A stretch of 42,663 bases of DNA from an uncultured Alistipes sp. (GTDB taxonomy: Bacteria; Bacteroidota; Bacteroidia; Bacteroidales; Rikenellaceae), in assembly GCA_945494785.1 (NCBI GenBank), contig CALYVN010000008.1, positions 1-42,663 on the forward strand, given 5' to 3'. The position numbers and the translations under genes are program-made. Position 1 is the stretch's first letter; every line of letters begins with the position of its first letter. Of the stretch, positions 34,496-41,789 are shown piece by piece. The notes beneath the pieces are model-generated. The model did not search any database. It was not told where the DNA came from and saw nothing but the letters and a program-made list of their open reading frames with translations.

Positions 34496-34963
34496 CTATA
34501 TGTTCGTTTTGTTCAGATACTCGCCGATTATGCGGGCTGCATCGCCGACATACTCTGCACAAGGACGTTTGCGGTAATACTCTGCTGTGCGGGGCGATGG
34601 TGTCGGCTCGTCCTTGTCGCGGTCGAGGCCGAGCAACCGTCTGCATACGATATTGCCGTTGCGCTTGCGGAAAGCCTCTGCAAACTCCTGTACGAGCGCG
34701 TAGTTGCGTTGTTTGGCTTCGGGATTGTCGTTGGTCGGTGCGGGCGACAGAAAGCCCGCAATCATCGTCATTCCGCTTACTGCTCCGCACACCTCGCGCA
34801 AACGTCCCATACCTCCTCCGAATGGAGCTGCAACGGTTGCGGCAGTGCGCTCGTCAAAGCCCGTCAGGTCGGCGTATGCCAATACCACCGATTGGCAGCA
34901 ATTGTAACCGCTGCGGAACAGAGTGCGGGCGCGTTCGACGCGCTCTTCGATATTTACAACCAT
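34496..34963 (-). CDS. C_GCAxxG_C_C family redox/metal-binding protein
   Basis: A 155-residue protein of the C_GCAxxG_C_C family. The diagnostic cysteines are present: SGYNCCQSVVLAYAD near residue 20, GGGMGRLREVCGAVSGM near 50-66, NIVCRRLLG near 105 and KRPCAEYVGDAARII near 130. Family members are thought to be redox- or metal-linked but mostly lack a defined reaction. I start at the ATG at 34963 (MVVNIEERVERAR), which fits the family; an upstream reading from 35065 would run through the divergent promoter region. It is the first gene of a pair with ridA. Confidence 0.88.
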   Translation of the reverse strand: MVVNIEERVERARTLFRSGYNCCQSVVLAYADLTGFDERTAATVAAPFGGGMGRLREVCGAVSGMTMIAGFLSPAPTNDNPEAKQRNYALVQEFAEAFRKRNGNIVCRRLLGLDRDKDEPTPSPRTAEYYRKRPCAEYVGDAARIIGEYLNKTNI

Positions 34964-34984
34964 AAAACTGAGGCTTTTGTAGGG

Positions 34985-34992
34985 CAAATATA
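34985..34992 (-). promoter_or_regulatory. candidate -7 box (TATATTTG on minus) for the C_GCAxxG_C_C/ridA pair
   Basis: The plus strand reads CAAATATA, giving TATATTTG on the minus strand. CTTG on the minus strand (35015-35018) lies 22 bp upstream, an imperfect -33. The leader would be about 18 nt. Confidence 0.5.
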
Positions 34993-35034
34993 CGATTTTT
35001 TCCCGTCGGGCTCGCAAGTACGGAATAAAAAAGA

Positions 35035-35042
35035 TAAATTTG
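35035..35042 (+). promoter_or_regulatory. candidate -7 box (TAAATTTG) for the receiver/ATP-grasp gene
   Basis: TAAATTTG fits TAnnTTTG. No -33 box at 19-21 bp. Transcription would begin near 35046, about 9 nt before the ATG at 35055, and 43 bp from the divergent box at 34985-34992. Confidence 0.5.
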
Positions 35043-35054
35043 CGACAAGAAAAG

Positions 35055-38012
35055 ATGCACAACATGGATATTCTGCAAAATGAAAAGGGCTTGGATTATA
35101 CCTCGCTCATGAGTCGTCGAATCCGCAAAATTCTGCTTATCTGCAACAGTTACGACAGTTATTCGTTGGAGGAAGACGGCCGTATCGAGGCGCAGATTAC
35201 TCATGAGTATTCGGAACTCAATTTGAGCAATCCGCCCTCGATAAAGCAGGTCGAATCGACCAAAGAGGCATTGGAACTCGGCGATGAATTGGCGGGTTTC
35301 GACCTCGTGATAACCATGTACAATGTCGGCGAGATAGATGTCTTTACCTTCTCCAAGATAATGAAGGAGCGTTGCCCGCAAACGCCTGTGGTGTTGCTGA
35401 CCAACTTCTCGAAAGAGATTTTGCGCAAAACCGAAGAGAGCGATACCTCGTCGCTCGACTATGTGTTCTGCTGGAACAACTCTGCCGATTTGATAATCGC
35501 CATAATCAAACTGCTCGAAGACCGCATGAACGCCGAACACGACGTGTTGGAGGTCGGTGTGCAGACGATTTTGCTAGTCGAGGATTCGGTGCGCTACTAT
35601 TCGACCTATCTGCCGGCAATCTACAAACTCGTATTGCAGCAGAACAGGGAGGCTGTGCGCGATGCACTGAACGAACAGCAGCAGATTATGCGCAAACGCG
35701 CCCGTCCGAAAATCCTTATGGCAACCAACTATACCGATGCCGTTGCACTGTACGAGCGTTACAAGGGCAATATGTTGGGCGTTATTTCGGATGTGGGCTT
35801 CGTTATTCACAAGCACGACAAGCCTTGCGACGAGAAGTTGGATGCGGGTATCGACCTCTGCAACCTCATTCGGCGGGATAATCCCACGATGCCGTTTCTG
35901 ATGCAGTCGTCGCAGGAGAGCATGCGTGCCGTGGCAAAGAGTCTCGGCGTGGGATTCATCGTCAAAAACTCCAAAACGCTGATTCACGAACTCGGCGAGT
36001 ATATCGGTCGGGAATTTGCCTTCGGCGACTTCGTGCTTACAGACCCCGATACGGGCGACGAGATTGCCCGAGCCAAAGATTTGTGCGGTTTGGAGCGGGT
36101 CATGCACTCCATCTCCGAAAATGTACTCTACAACGTTGCACGCCACAACTACCTCTCGAAATGGCTCTTTTCGCGCGGTATCTTTTCGCTCGGCGATTCG
36201 TTCCGCTCGCTGTCGGTCGATTCGTTCCGTTCGATGGACGAGATGCGCCGTTTCGTAACCGACAGCATTCGCGATTACCGTATCAAGCAGGGTTTGGGTG
36301 TGGTTGCCAAATTCTCGCCCGAGACATACAACGATACGATATGGTTTGCGCGTCTCGGTAACGGCTCGCTCGGCGGCAAGGCTCGCGGCTTGGCATTCAT
36401 GAACCATATACTGCAAAAATACAACATCTACAACGAGTGGAACGACGTGCGCGTTTTGGTGCCTCGCACCCTCGTCGTAACGACCGAGTATTTCGACCGC
36501 TTCATCATCGAGAACGGTTTGCAGTATGTCATCAATTCCGACATCTCCGATGCCGAAATTCTTTCGGAGTTCGTCGCATCGCGTCTGCCGCAGGAATTGA
36601 CGGATGCTTTGCGCATCTTTATCCGCCATATCCGCAAACCTTTGGCAATACGCTCCTCGTCCAAATTGGAGGATTCGTATTATCAGCCTTTTGCGGGCAT
36701 CTATTCGACCTATATGATTCCGCATACCGAGAACGAAGACCAGCAACTGCGTCTGCTCTCGAAGGCGATAAAGAGCGTCTATGCTTCGGTCTATTTCGCC
36801 TCGTCGCGTGCCTATATCACTGCAACCGCCAATGTGATTTCGGAGGAGAAGATGGCGATTGTCATCGAGGAGATTTGCGGGTCGGAGGATTCGGGCTACT
36901 ATTTCCCTACGCTCTCGGGTGTGGCACGTTCGCTCAACTTCTATCCGATAGGCTACGAACGGGCGGAAGACGGCATAGCCAAAGTGGCATTCGGCTTGGG
37001 CAAGGCTGTGGTCGATGGCGAGCAGGTATTGCGTTTCTCGCCGAAGTATCCGACGCATGTGCTGCAAACCTCCACGCCGGCACTCGCCATGCGCGATACG
37101 CAACAGGCGATGTATGCACTCAACCTCCAACCCGAAAAGTTCAAAACCTCGATAGACGATGCGGTCAATCTCGAACGGCTGAACATAGCCGATTGCACCC
37201 GTTTCCGCAATATCCGCCATGTGGCATCCACTTGGGATATGCAGAGTATGCGCATGGTCGATTCCGCATTGGCAGAGGGCATGAAGGTTGTCACCTTTGC
37301 CCATATTCTCAAATACAACACCTTCCCGCTTGCCGAGATTTTGACACGTTTGCTCGAAATCGGTCAGCGCGAGATGAAATGTTGTGTCGAAATCGAATTT
37401 GCCGCCGACCTCGATACGACGGGCAACAAGATATTCAACGTGTTGCAGATTCGTCCAATCGCCGACGGCAACGGCTCGGCAATGGTCGATTGGTCGAAAA
37501 TCGATACGACCGACGCGATTATAACCGCTTCGAGCGCACTCGGTACGGGTGCCGTCGATGGCGTTGCCGATGTCATCTATCTGCGTCGCGAGGCTTTCGA
37601 GCCGGCAGAGACAGGCAAAATGGCAGAGGAACTCACGCGCCTGAACGAACGGATGCGCAAAGAGGGCCGTGGCTATGTACTGATAGGTTTCGGCCGTTGG
37701 GGGTCGAGCAACCCTTGGCTCGGCGTGCCGGTCAAGTGGAGCGACATCTCGGAAGCGAAGGTCATCGTCGAGTGCGGTCTCGACAATTTCCGTATCGAGC
37801 CGAGTCAGGGAACGCACTTTTTCCAGAATATGACCTCGTTCGGAGTGGGGTATATGACGGTCAATCCATACGCGGGCGACGGTACGCTCGATTTTGAACG
37901 GCTCGATGCGATGCCGGCAGAGAACGAATCGAAATATATCCGCCATGTTCGTTTCGACCGACCGTTGGGAATCTGCATCGACGGCATAGGCAACAGGGCC
38001 GTGGTAAAGTAA
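35055..38012 (+). CDS. receiver-like plus PEP-synthase-type ATP-grasp fusion protein
   Basis: A 985-residue cytoplasmic protein. Residues ~20-145 look like a degenerate receiver fold. Residues ~170-310 look like a second receiver with the acidic pair E176/D177, a candidate phospho-acceptor D246 (GVISDVGF), S286 (LMQSSQE) and K304 (FIVKNS) in the right order. From about 433 a pyruvate phosphate dikinase/PEP synthase ATP-binding domain follows: LGNGSLGGKARGLAFM, LAIRSSSKLEDSYYQPFAG with R533, and the closing EIEFAADLD and LQIRPI near 780-800. The phosphohistidine swivel domain (GGxxSHxA) and the PEP/pyruvate barrel are missing; the C-terminus instead has GFGRWGSSNPWLGVPV and QGTHFFQNMTSFGVGY. 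So it is not a standard PEP synthase. Starts at 35055 or 35064 are both possible. Confidence 0.85.
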   Translation: MHNMDILQNEKGLDYTSLMSRRIRKILLICNSYDSYSLEEDGRIEAQITHEYSELNLSNPPSIKQVESTKEALELGDELAGFDLVITMYNVGEIDVFTFSKIMKERCPQTPVVLLTNFSKEILRKTEESDTSSLDYVFCWNNSADLIIAIIKLLEDRMNAEHDVLEVGVQTILLVEDSVRYYSTYLPAIYKLVLQQNREAVRDALNEQQQIMRKRARPKILMATNYTDAVALYERYKGNMLGVISDVGFVIHKHDKPCDEKLDAGIDLCNLIRRDNPTMPFLMQSSQESMRAVAKSLGVGFIVKNSKTLIHELGEYIGREFAFGDFVLTDPDTGDEIARAKDLCGLERVMHSISENVLYNVARHNYLSKWLFSRGIFSLGDSFRSLSVDSFRSMDEMRRFVTDSIRDYRIKQGLGVVAKFSPETYNDTIWFARLGNGSLGGKARGLAFMNHILQKYNIYNEWNDVRVLVPRTLVVTTEYFDRFIIENGLQYVINSDISDAEILSEFVASRLPQELTDALRIFIRHIRKPLAIRSSSKLEDSYYQPFAGIYSTYMIPHTENEDQQLRLLSKAIKSVYASVYFASSRAYITATANVISEEKMAIVIEEICGSEDSGYYFPTLSGVARSLNFYPIGYERAEDGIAKVAFGLGKAVVDGEQVLRFSPKYPTHVLQTSTPALAMRDTQQAMYALNLQPEKFKTSIDDAVNLERLNIADCTRFRNIRHVASTWDMQSMRMVDSALAEGMKVVTFAHILKYNTFPLAEILTRLLEIGQREMKCCVEIEFAADLDTTGNKIFNVLQIRPIADGNGSAMVDWSKIDTTDAIITASSALGTGAVDGVADVIYLRREAFEPAETGKMAEELTRLNERMRKEGRGYVLIGFGRWGSSNPWLGVPVKWSDISEAKVIVECGLDNFRIEPSQGTHFFQNMTSFGVGYMTVNPYAGDGTLDFERLDAMPAENESKYIRHVRFDRPLGICIDGIGNRAVVK

Positions 38013-38096
38013 CGGCGGTCTGCGGCAGACGGGCAAAAACGGTGTTGCCGTCGTTATTTTCTGCTCGGAGTTGTACTTTTTTCGGAGATATTATCG

Positions 38097-38104
38097 TATA
38101 TTTG
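38097..38104 (+). promoter_or_regulatory. candidate -7 box (TATATTTG) for the OB-fold/PepSY operon
   Basis: TATATTTG matches TAnnTTTG; a TTG at 38071-38073 lies 23 bp upstream, too far for a good -33. The leader to the ATG at 38157 would be about 49 nt. Confidence 0.5.
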
Positions 38105-38156
38105 CAGGTAGGTAGAGCAGAAAACATTGCAATTTAACTTAAACACTTATAAAATC

Positions 38157-38690
38157 ATGAAAAAATTATTGGCTGTTATGGCGGTTTTGGCTGTTGCCAT
38201 GTTTGCCGCCGACGATGTTTTGGCACAGGAGGTCAAATCGCTTAAAATAGACGAGGTGCTTGCCGACGGCGAGCAGTATGTGGGCAAGGATATTACGGTC
38301 GAAGGACTGTGTACCCATATTTGCAGCCACGGCGGTCGCAAGATGTTCCTGCGCGGCAAAAAGGGGCTGTTGCGTATCCAAAGCAGCAAGGAGACGGGCG
38401 CATTCGGTGCAGATGTAGTGAATGAGCCTGTGCAGGTAACGGGCGTATTGTGCGAAACCCGCATCGACGAGACCTATCTCAAAAATTGGGAGGAACGCAT
38501 CAAAAACGGCAACAAGACGGGCGGACACAGCGATTGCGATACCGAATCGGCTGCCCGCGGCGATCAAGGCAATACCGACCAACAGAAGATAGACAATTTC
38601 CGCAAGCGTATCGCCGAGCGCAACGCAAGCGAGGGTAAAAACTATCTGTCGGTATTCTATATGAATGCCAAGAGTTACAAAATTCTCTAA
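38157..38690 (+). CDS. periplasmic OB-fold-like protein with CxxxCxH motif
   Basis: A 177-residue exported protein. The start at 38157 gives MKKLLAVMAVLAVAMFAADD with cleavage near VLAQ at about residue 24. The mature part begins KSLKIDEVLADGEQYVGKDI then TVEGLCTHICSHGGRKMFLR, which looks like an OB-fold (strand, GxxVTVEG, strand). The CTHICSH cluster could coordinate a metal. QSSKETGAF and VNEPVQVTGVLCETRIDETY continue the OB pattern. A charged, Asp/Asn/Gly-rich stretch (near 120-150) follows. No family name is certain to me. It precedes a PepSY-type membrane protein gene by 19 bp, so they are likely an operon. Confidence 0.78.
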   Translation: MKKLLAVMAVLAVAMFAADDVLAQEVKSLKIDEVLADGEQYVGKDITVEGLCTHICSHGGRKMFLRGKKGLLRIQSSKETGAFGADVVNEPVQVTGVLCETRIDETYLKNWEERIKNGNKTGGHSDCDTESAARGDQGNTDQQKIDNFRKRIAERNASEGKNYLSVFYMNAKSYKIL

Positions 38691-38709
38691 TCCGACAAAC
38701 ATCTGCGCC

Positions 38710-39270
38710 ATGGAAGGTATAATGAACAACGTCAGACATTGGAGCCGCGTGCTGCACCGCGACCTTTCGTATATCTTCGCAGGGGTATTGTTGGTATATG
38801 CCGCTACGGGCTTTATGCTCAACCACAAGAGCGATTTCAATGCCAACTACTCCATCGAGCAGCACCGCTACACGATAGAGAATCTGCCCGTAGAGATAGA
38901 CGACGACTATGCTGCATCGCTGCTCGAAAGGTGGGGTGTGCGCGACAACTATACGGCGTGGTACGATTTCGATGCCGAGTCGTTCAAGGTGTTCGTGCGA
39001 GGCGGCTCGACGCTGCTGGTCAATCGCAATACGGGCGAGGCTGTATATGAGAGCGTCAAGAAGCGTCCCGTATTGAGTTCGCTCAACCGTCTGCACTACA
39101 ATCCCAACAGGTATTGGACGATTTTTTCGGATATTTTCCTCGCCTCGCTCGTCATTATAGTATTGAGCGGACTGATTATGGTCAAGGGCAAACACGGCCT
39201 GTGGGGTAGGGGAGGAATCGAACTGATTGTCGGTATTGCCATTCCGATAGTGTTCATCTTCTTTTTGTAA
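38710..39270 (+). CDS. PepSY-associated transmembrane-helix protein
   Basis: A 186-residue membrane protein. I start at the ATG at 38710 (MEGIMNNVRHWSRVLHRDLS), with an alternative at 38722. The first helix (FAGVLLVYAATGFML) is followed by NHK, then a soluble domain with a PepSY-like pattern (ESFKVFVRGGSTLLVNRNTG, EAVYESVKKRP), LNRLHYNPNRYWTIFSD, a second helix (FLASLVIIVLSGLIMV) and a third at the C-terminus (IELIVGIAIPIVFIFFL). PepSY-associated TM proteins occur with iron- or heme-related uptake and reduction systems. The His in NHK and LHYNPN are potential ligands. Pairing with the Cys/His OB-fold protein suggests a shared metal or redox task; this is inference. Confidence 0.82.
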   Translation: MEGIMNNVRHWSRVLHRDLSYIFAGVLLVYAATGFMLNHKSDFNANYSIEQHRYTIENLPVEIDDDYAASLLERWGVRDNYTAWYDFDAESFKVFVRGGSTLLVNRNTGEAVYESVKKRPVLSSLNRLHYNPNRYWTIFSDIFLASLVIIVLSGLIMVKGKHGLWGRGGIELIVGIAIPIVFIFFL

Positions 39271-39282
39271 CAGCAGCTCAGA

Positions 39283-39580
39283 GCGGCGTGTAATAATTGC
39301 CAACTGCCGCGTTATTATCGAACAGAGGGCGCAGTTATTTACGTCGAGTAAACTCCTGCTGCTCTCTTTCTCAATGCCTTGCATTTGGCGAATTTTTACA
39401 CGCCTTACGGTTTTGCAGGAGTGGTAACAGCCAACTGCCGCGTTATTATCGAACCGAGGGCGCAGTTATTTACGTTGAGTAAACTCCTCGCCCTCTTTCT
39501 CAATGCCTTGCATTTGACGAATTATTACACGCCTTACGGTTTTGCGGAAATGGTAATTGCCAACTGCCGCGTTATCCTCG
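39283..39580. repeat. tandem ~130-bp repeat array with inverted-repeat ends
   Basis: This accounts for most of the 372-bp gap between convergent genes. Unit 1 is 39299-39429 (131 bp), unit 2 is 39430-39558 (129 bp) and a partial third starts at 39559. Units 1 and 2 differ at only a dozen or so positions. Each has GCCAACTGCCGCGTTATTAT, GAGTAAACTCCT, TCTTTCTCAATGCCTTGCAT and TTACACGCCTTACGG. The array is preceded by GCGGCGTGTAATAATT (39283-39298), the inverse of AATTATTACACGCC inside unit 2 (39522-39535). A related shorter copy lies at 12200-12276. An open frame through the units (39379-39588) repeats the peptide YTPYGFA but looks non-coding to me. Confidence 0.85.
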
Positions 39581-39593
39581 AAAAATGAATGCA

Positions 39594-39623
39594 AAAATGG
39601 GTTGGTCTTGACCAACCCATTTT
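39594..39623 (-). terminator. hairpin terminator for the S46 peptidase transcript
   Basis: AAAATGGGTTGGTC (39594-39607) and GACCAACCCATTTT (39610-39623) are perfectly complementary; the actual loop is CTTG. Read on the minus strand the stem begins 20 bp after the peptidase stop and runs into T-rich sequence. The A/T-flanked stem may also stop plus-strand transcripts. Confidence 0.85.
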
Positions 39624-39642
39624 CGTTCTCTGAGTAACGGTT

Positions 39643-41781
39643 TTACCGCTCTATCTCGGCTGCCACCTGCGGTGCGTAGTTGTGCAAAATCCACATGATG
39701 TAGCCCATATCGACGCAGACGGTGCGTGCGTATGCGGGATTGAACCAAATGTCGCCCGACATCGATTCGCGATTGCCGTCGAATGCAAGTCCCACAATCT
39801 CGCCGCGACCATTGACGACAGGCGAACCCGAATTGCCGCCCGTAATGTCGTTGTCGGTGATGAAATTGACCTGCAAAGGTGCCGGCAGCGAGCCGACCAT
39901 ATCGACCATCTTGGCATCGGGACGGAAATCGTGGTTGTCGGCATCGATTTTCTCCAAATAGCCCGTAGTGGTGGAACGCCAATCGTAAACGACGCCATCG
40001 CGCGGAGTGAGCGGACGCACACGACCGTAACTCAACCGCATGGTGGAGTTGGCATTAGGATATTGCGCCTTGCCGCATGCCGCACGAAAATCGTAGAGCA
40101 GTGACGAATAGGTGCGCTCATCTGCCGAAACAGAGGCTTTCGCCTTCTTCTCGGCGAGTGCGACGTGGCGTGCGAACGGCCGATACGGCACTGCCGACTG
40201 CAACGATACGAGTGGGTCGTTCATAACAGCCTTGATGCGGCGCGGCTCGGAGAAAAACTCTTTGAATGCCTCGACCGACCGACAGCACGAAGCGTCGAAA
40301 GCGGCAGCGAGCATGGCACGCGCATCGCCGTTATAGGCATCCAATTTAGCCCGCAGCGACTTGTTGATATAGTTGGCAGGAAGTTTGTCGAAAAACTCCG
40401 TACCCAATTCGATGAACAATGCGCGGTCGGTGGCAGCATCGGCCTTGGCAAGCCGTTCGAGCGATGCAGCCAAACGCTTTTGACCATCGCTTGTTATGTC
40501 GAGCATATATTCGCCCTTCTGTTTCAGACCGTTTACTGCCGATATGAGACGGTTTGCCATGACCATCGCCTCGCTTACGCCGAACCAATGTTCGACATAG
40601 ACGGTGCGTGCGCTCACGGCATCGCGCCGAGCCTCGTAGCCCCGCTTCATGCGGGCGAGCAAATCGCCGTATTTCGCCTTGCGGGCAGTGTCGGCATCTA
40701 TCCATGCCTGCAACGCCTTCTCTTCGCCTTGACGAACGCCCTCGATATCGAAACGCTTCAAACAGATATTCTCCCATTTGGCATAATCGGCATAGTTCGA
40801 CAGTCCGAAATAACGCTCGGAGTAGTTGAGACGAACGGTGTCGTTACGCTCCATGCCCTTGCGCATGATGTCCATGCGGTGGTGGCGTGCGTCGATGACG
40901 ACAGGGTTGCGTACCTGCTGTTTCTCGGCAACGGCAAACGACGACATGTAACGGTTGGTACGACCGGGGTAGCCGATAACCATTGTAAAATCGCCCTCGA
41001 CCACGCTCTTCGGTGCAACCTTCAACACCCGACGTGGTTTCAGCGGCACATTGTCGGCAGAATACTCGGCAGGTTTGCCCTGAGGGTCGGAATAGACGCG
41101 GCAGATTGTGAAATCGGCCTTGTGTTGAGGCCAGCCCCAATTGTCGGTATCGCCACCGAATGCGCCTAAACAATCGGGCGGAGTGGCTACCAGACGGACA
41201 TCCTTGAAGACCTCGTAGAGATAGATGTAGTACCTCTTTCCGCCCCACATCTGCTCGAACGACGGCGTAAATTCCGTAGTGCCTGCATAACGATTCTGCA
41301 TGATTTTGCCGAGCCGCCGTACACCCATTACAGGATTCCACTGCTTGGCCTGCACGAGCGAATCGCGCACGGCCGAAGCCTCATCGGTAACATCGATTAT
41401 GCCGCGCAGAAACTGTACCGAGAAGCCTTTGAGCGGAATCTCATGCTCGCGGCTCTCTGCCCAAAAACCGTTGGTCAGATAGTTGTGTTCGGACGTGGTA
41501 ATGTCGCAGATTGCGCTGTAAGCAACGTGGTGGTTGGTAATCATCAGACCGTCGTCCGAAATCATAGAACCGCTGCCCATACCGCCATTGACGGCGACAA
41601 CGGCATCGGCCAAAGCAGCCGACTGCTCGTTGTAGAGTTCGTCCGATTTCAGACGCAAGCCCATCTTACGCATGTTGCGGTACATCTGCGCATCGATGTC
41701 CTTTACAAGCCACATACCCTCGTCGGCAAAAGCCGCGAGGGTTATGGACATTATCAGAAACGATAACAGTAATCTTTTCAT
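39643..41781 (-). CDS. S46-family dipeptidyl-peptidase, DPP7-like
   Basis: An exported serine peptidase (712 residues, usual length) that removes dipeptides from oligopeptides in the periplasm, feeding asaccharolytic or mixed metabolism. The signal peptide is 1-19 (LLLSFLIMSITLAAFA). The mature N-terminus DEGMWLVKDID is typical of S46. The catalytic triad is visible as His85 (MITNHHVAYS), the Asp of GGDTDNWGWP near 210-215 and Ser651 (TGGNSGSPVV). The residue corresponding to Arg673 of the acidic-specific DPP11 of Porphyromonas is Gly669 here (GLAFDGNRES), which points to DPP7-type preference for hydrophobic P1 residues. The gene lies 8 bp after a FISUMP lipoprotein gene, so they share a transcript. 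Confidence 0.95.
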   Translation of the reverse strand: MKRLLLSFLIMSITLAAFADEGMWLVKDIDAQMYRNMRKMGLRLKSDELYNEQSAALADAVVAVNGGMGSGSMISDDGLMITNHHVAYSAICDITTSEHNYLTNGFWAESREHEIPLKGFSVQFLRGIIDVTDEASAVRDSLVQAKQWNPVMGVRRLGKIMQNRYAGTTEFTPSFEQMWGGKRYYIYLYEVFKDVRLVATPPDCLGAFGGDTDNWGWPQHKADFTICRVYSDPQGKPAEYSADNVPLKPRRVLKVAPKSVVEGDFTMVIGYPGRTNRYMSSFAVAEKQQVRNPVVIDARHHRMDIMRKGMERNDTVRLNYSERYFGLSNYADYAKWENICLKRFDIEGVRQGEEKALQAWIDADTARKAKYGDLLARMKRGYEARRDAVSARTVYVEHWFGVSEAMVMANRLISAVNGLKQKGEYMLDITSDGQKRLAASLERLAKADAATDRALFIELGTEFFDKLPANYINKSLRAKLDAYNGDARAMLAAAFDASCCRSVEAFKEFFSEPRRIKAVMNDPLVSLQSAVPYRPFARHVALAEKKAKASVSADERTYSSLLYDFRAACGKAQYPNANSTMRLSYGRVRPLTPRDGVVYDWRSTTTGYLEKIDADNHDFRPDAKMVDMVGSLPAPLQVNFITDNDITGGNSGSPVVNGRGEIVGLAFDGNRESMSGDIWFNPAYARTVCVDMGYIMWILHNYAPQVAAEIER

Positions 41782-41789
41782 CTATCGAC

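Noticed and set aside
35055..38012. Naming this gene ppsA (phosphoenolpyruvate synthase).
   Set aside because: The phosphohistidine and PEP-binding domains needed for that reaction are not visible.
35574..38036. An 820-codon minus-strand frame opposite the ATP-grasp fusion.
   Set aside because: Antisense shadow with aligned codons; the sense protein has recognisable domains throughout.
38013..38060. A weak inverted repeat after the ATP-grasp gene as a terminator.
   Set aside because: The arms pair with a mismatch over a long loop and the T-run is short; not convincing.
39283..39580. The repeat array as a CRISPR.
   Set aside because: Units are ~130 bp and nearly identical throughout, with no unique spacers and no cas genes.
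39379..39588. A 69-codon frame through the tandem repeats, with repeated YTPYGFA peptides.
   Set aside because: It exists because two repeat units differ by a multiple of three in length from the relevant point; no start signal or promoter, and the palindromic structure explains the sequence better. Such peptides may be annotated as small proteins in related genomes, which I cannot check.
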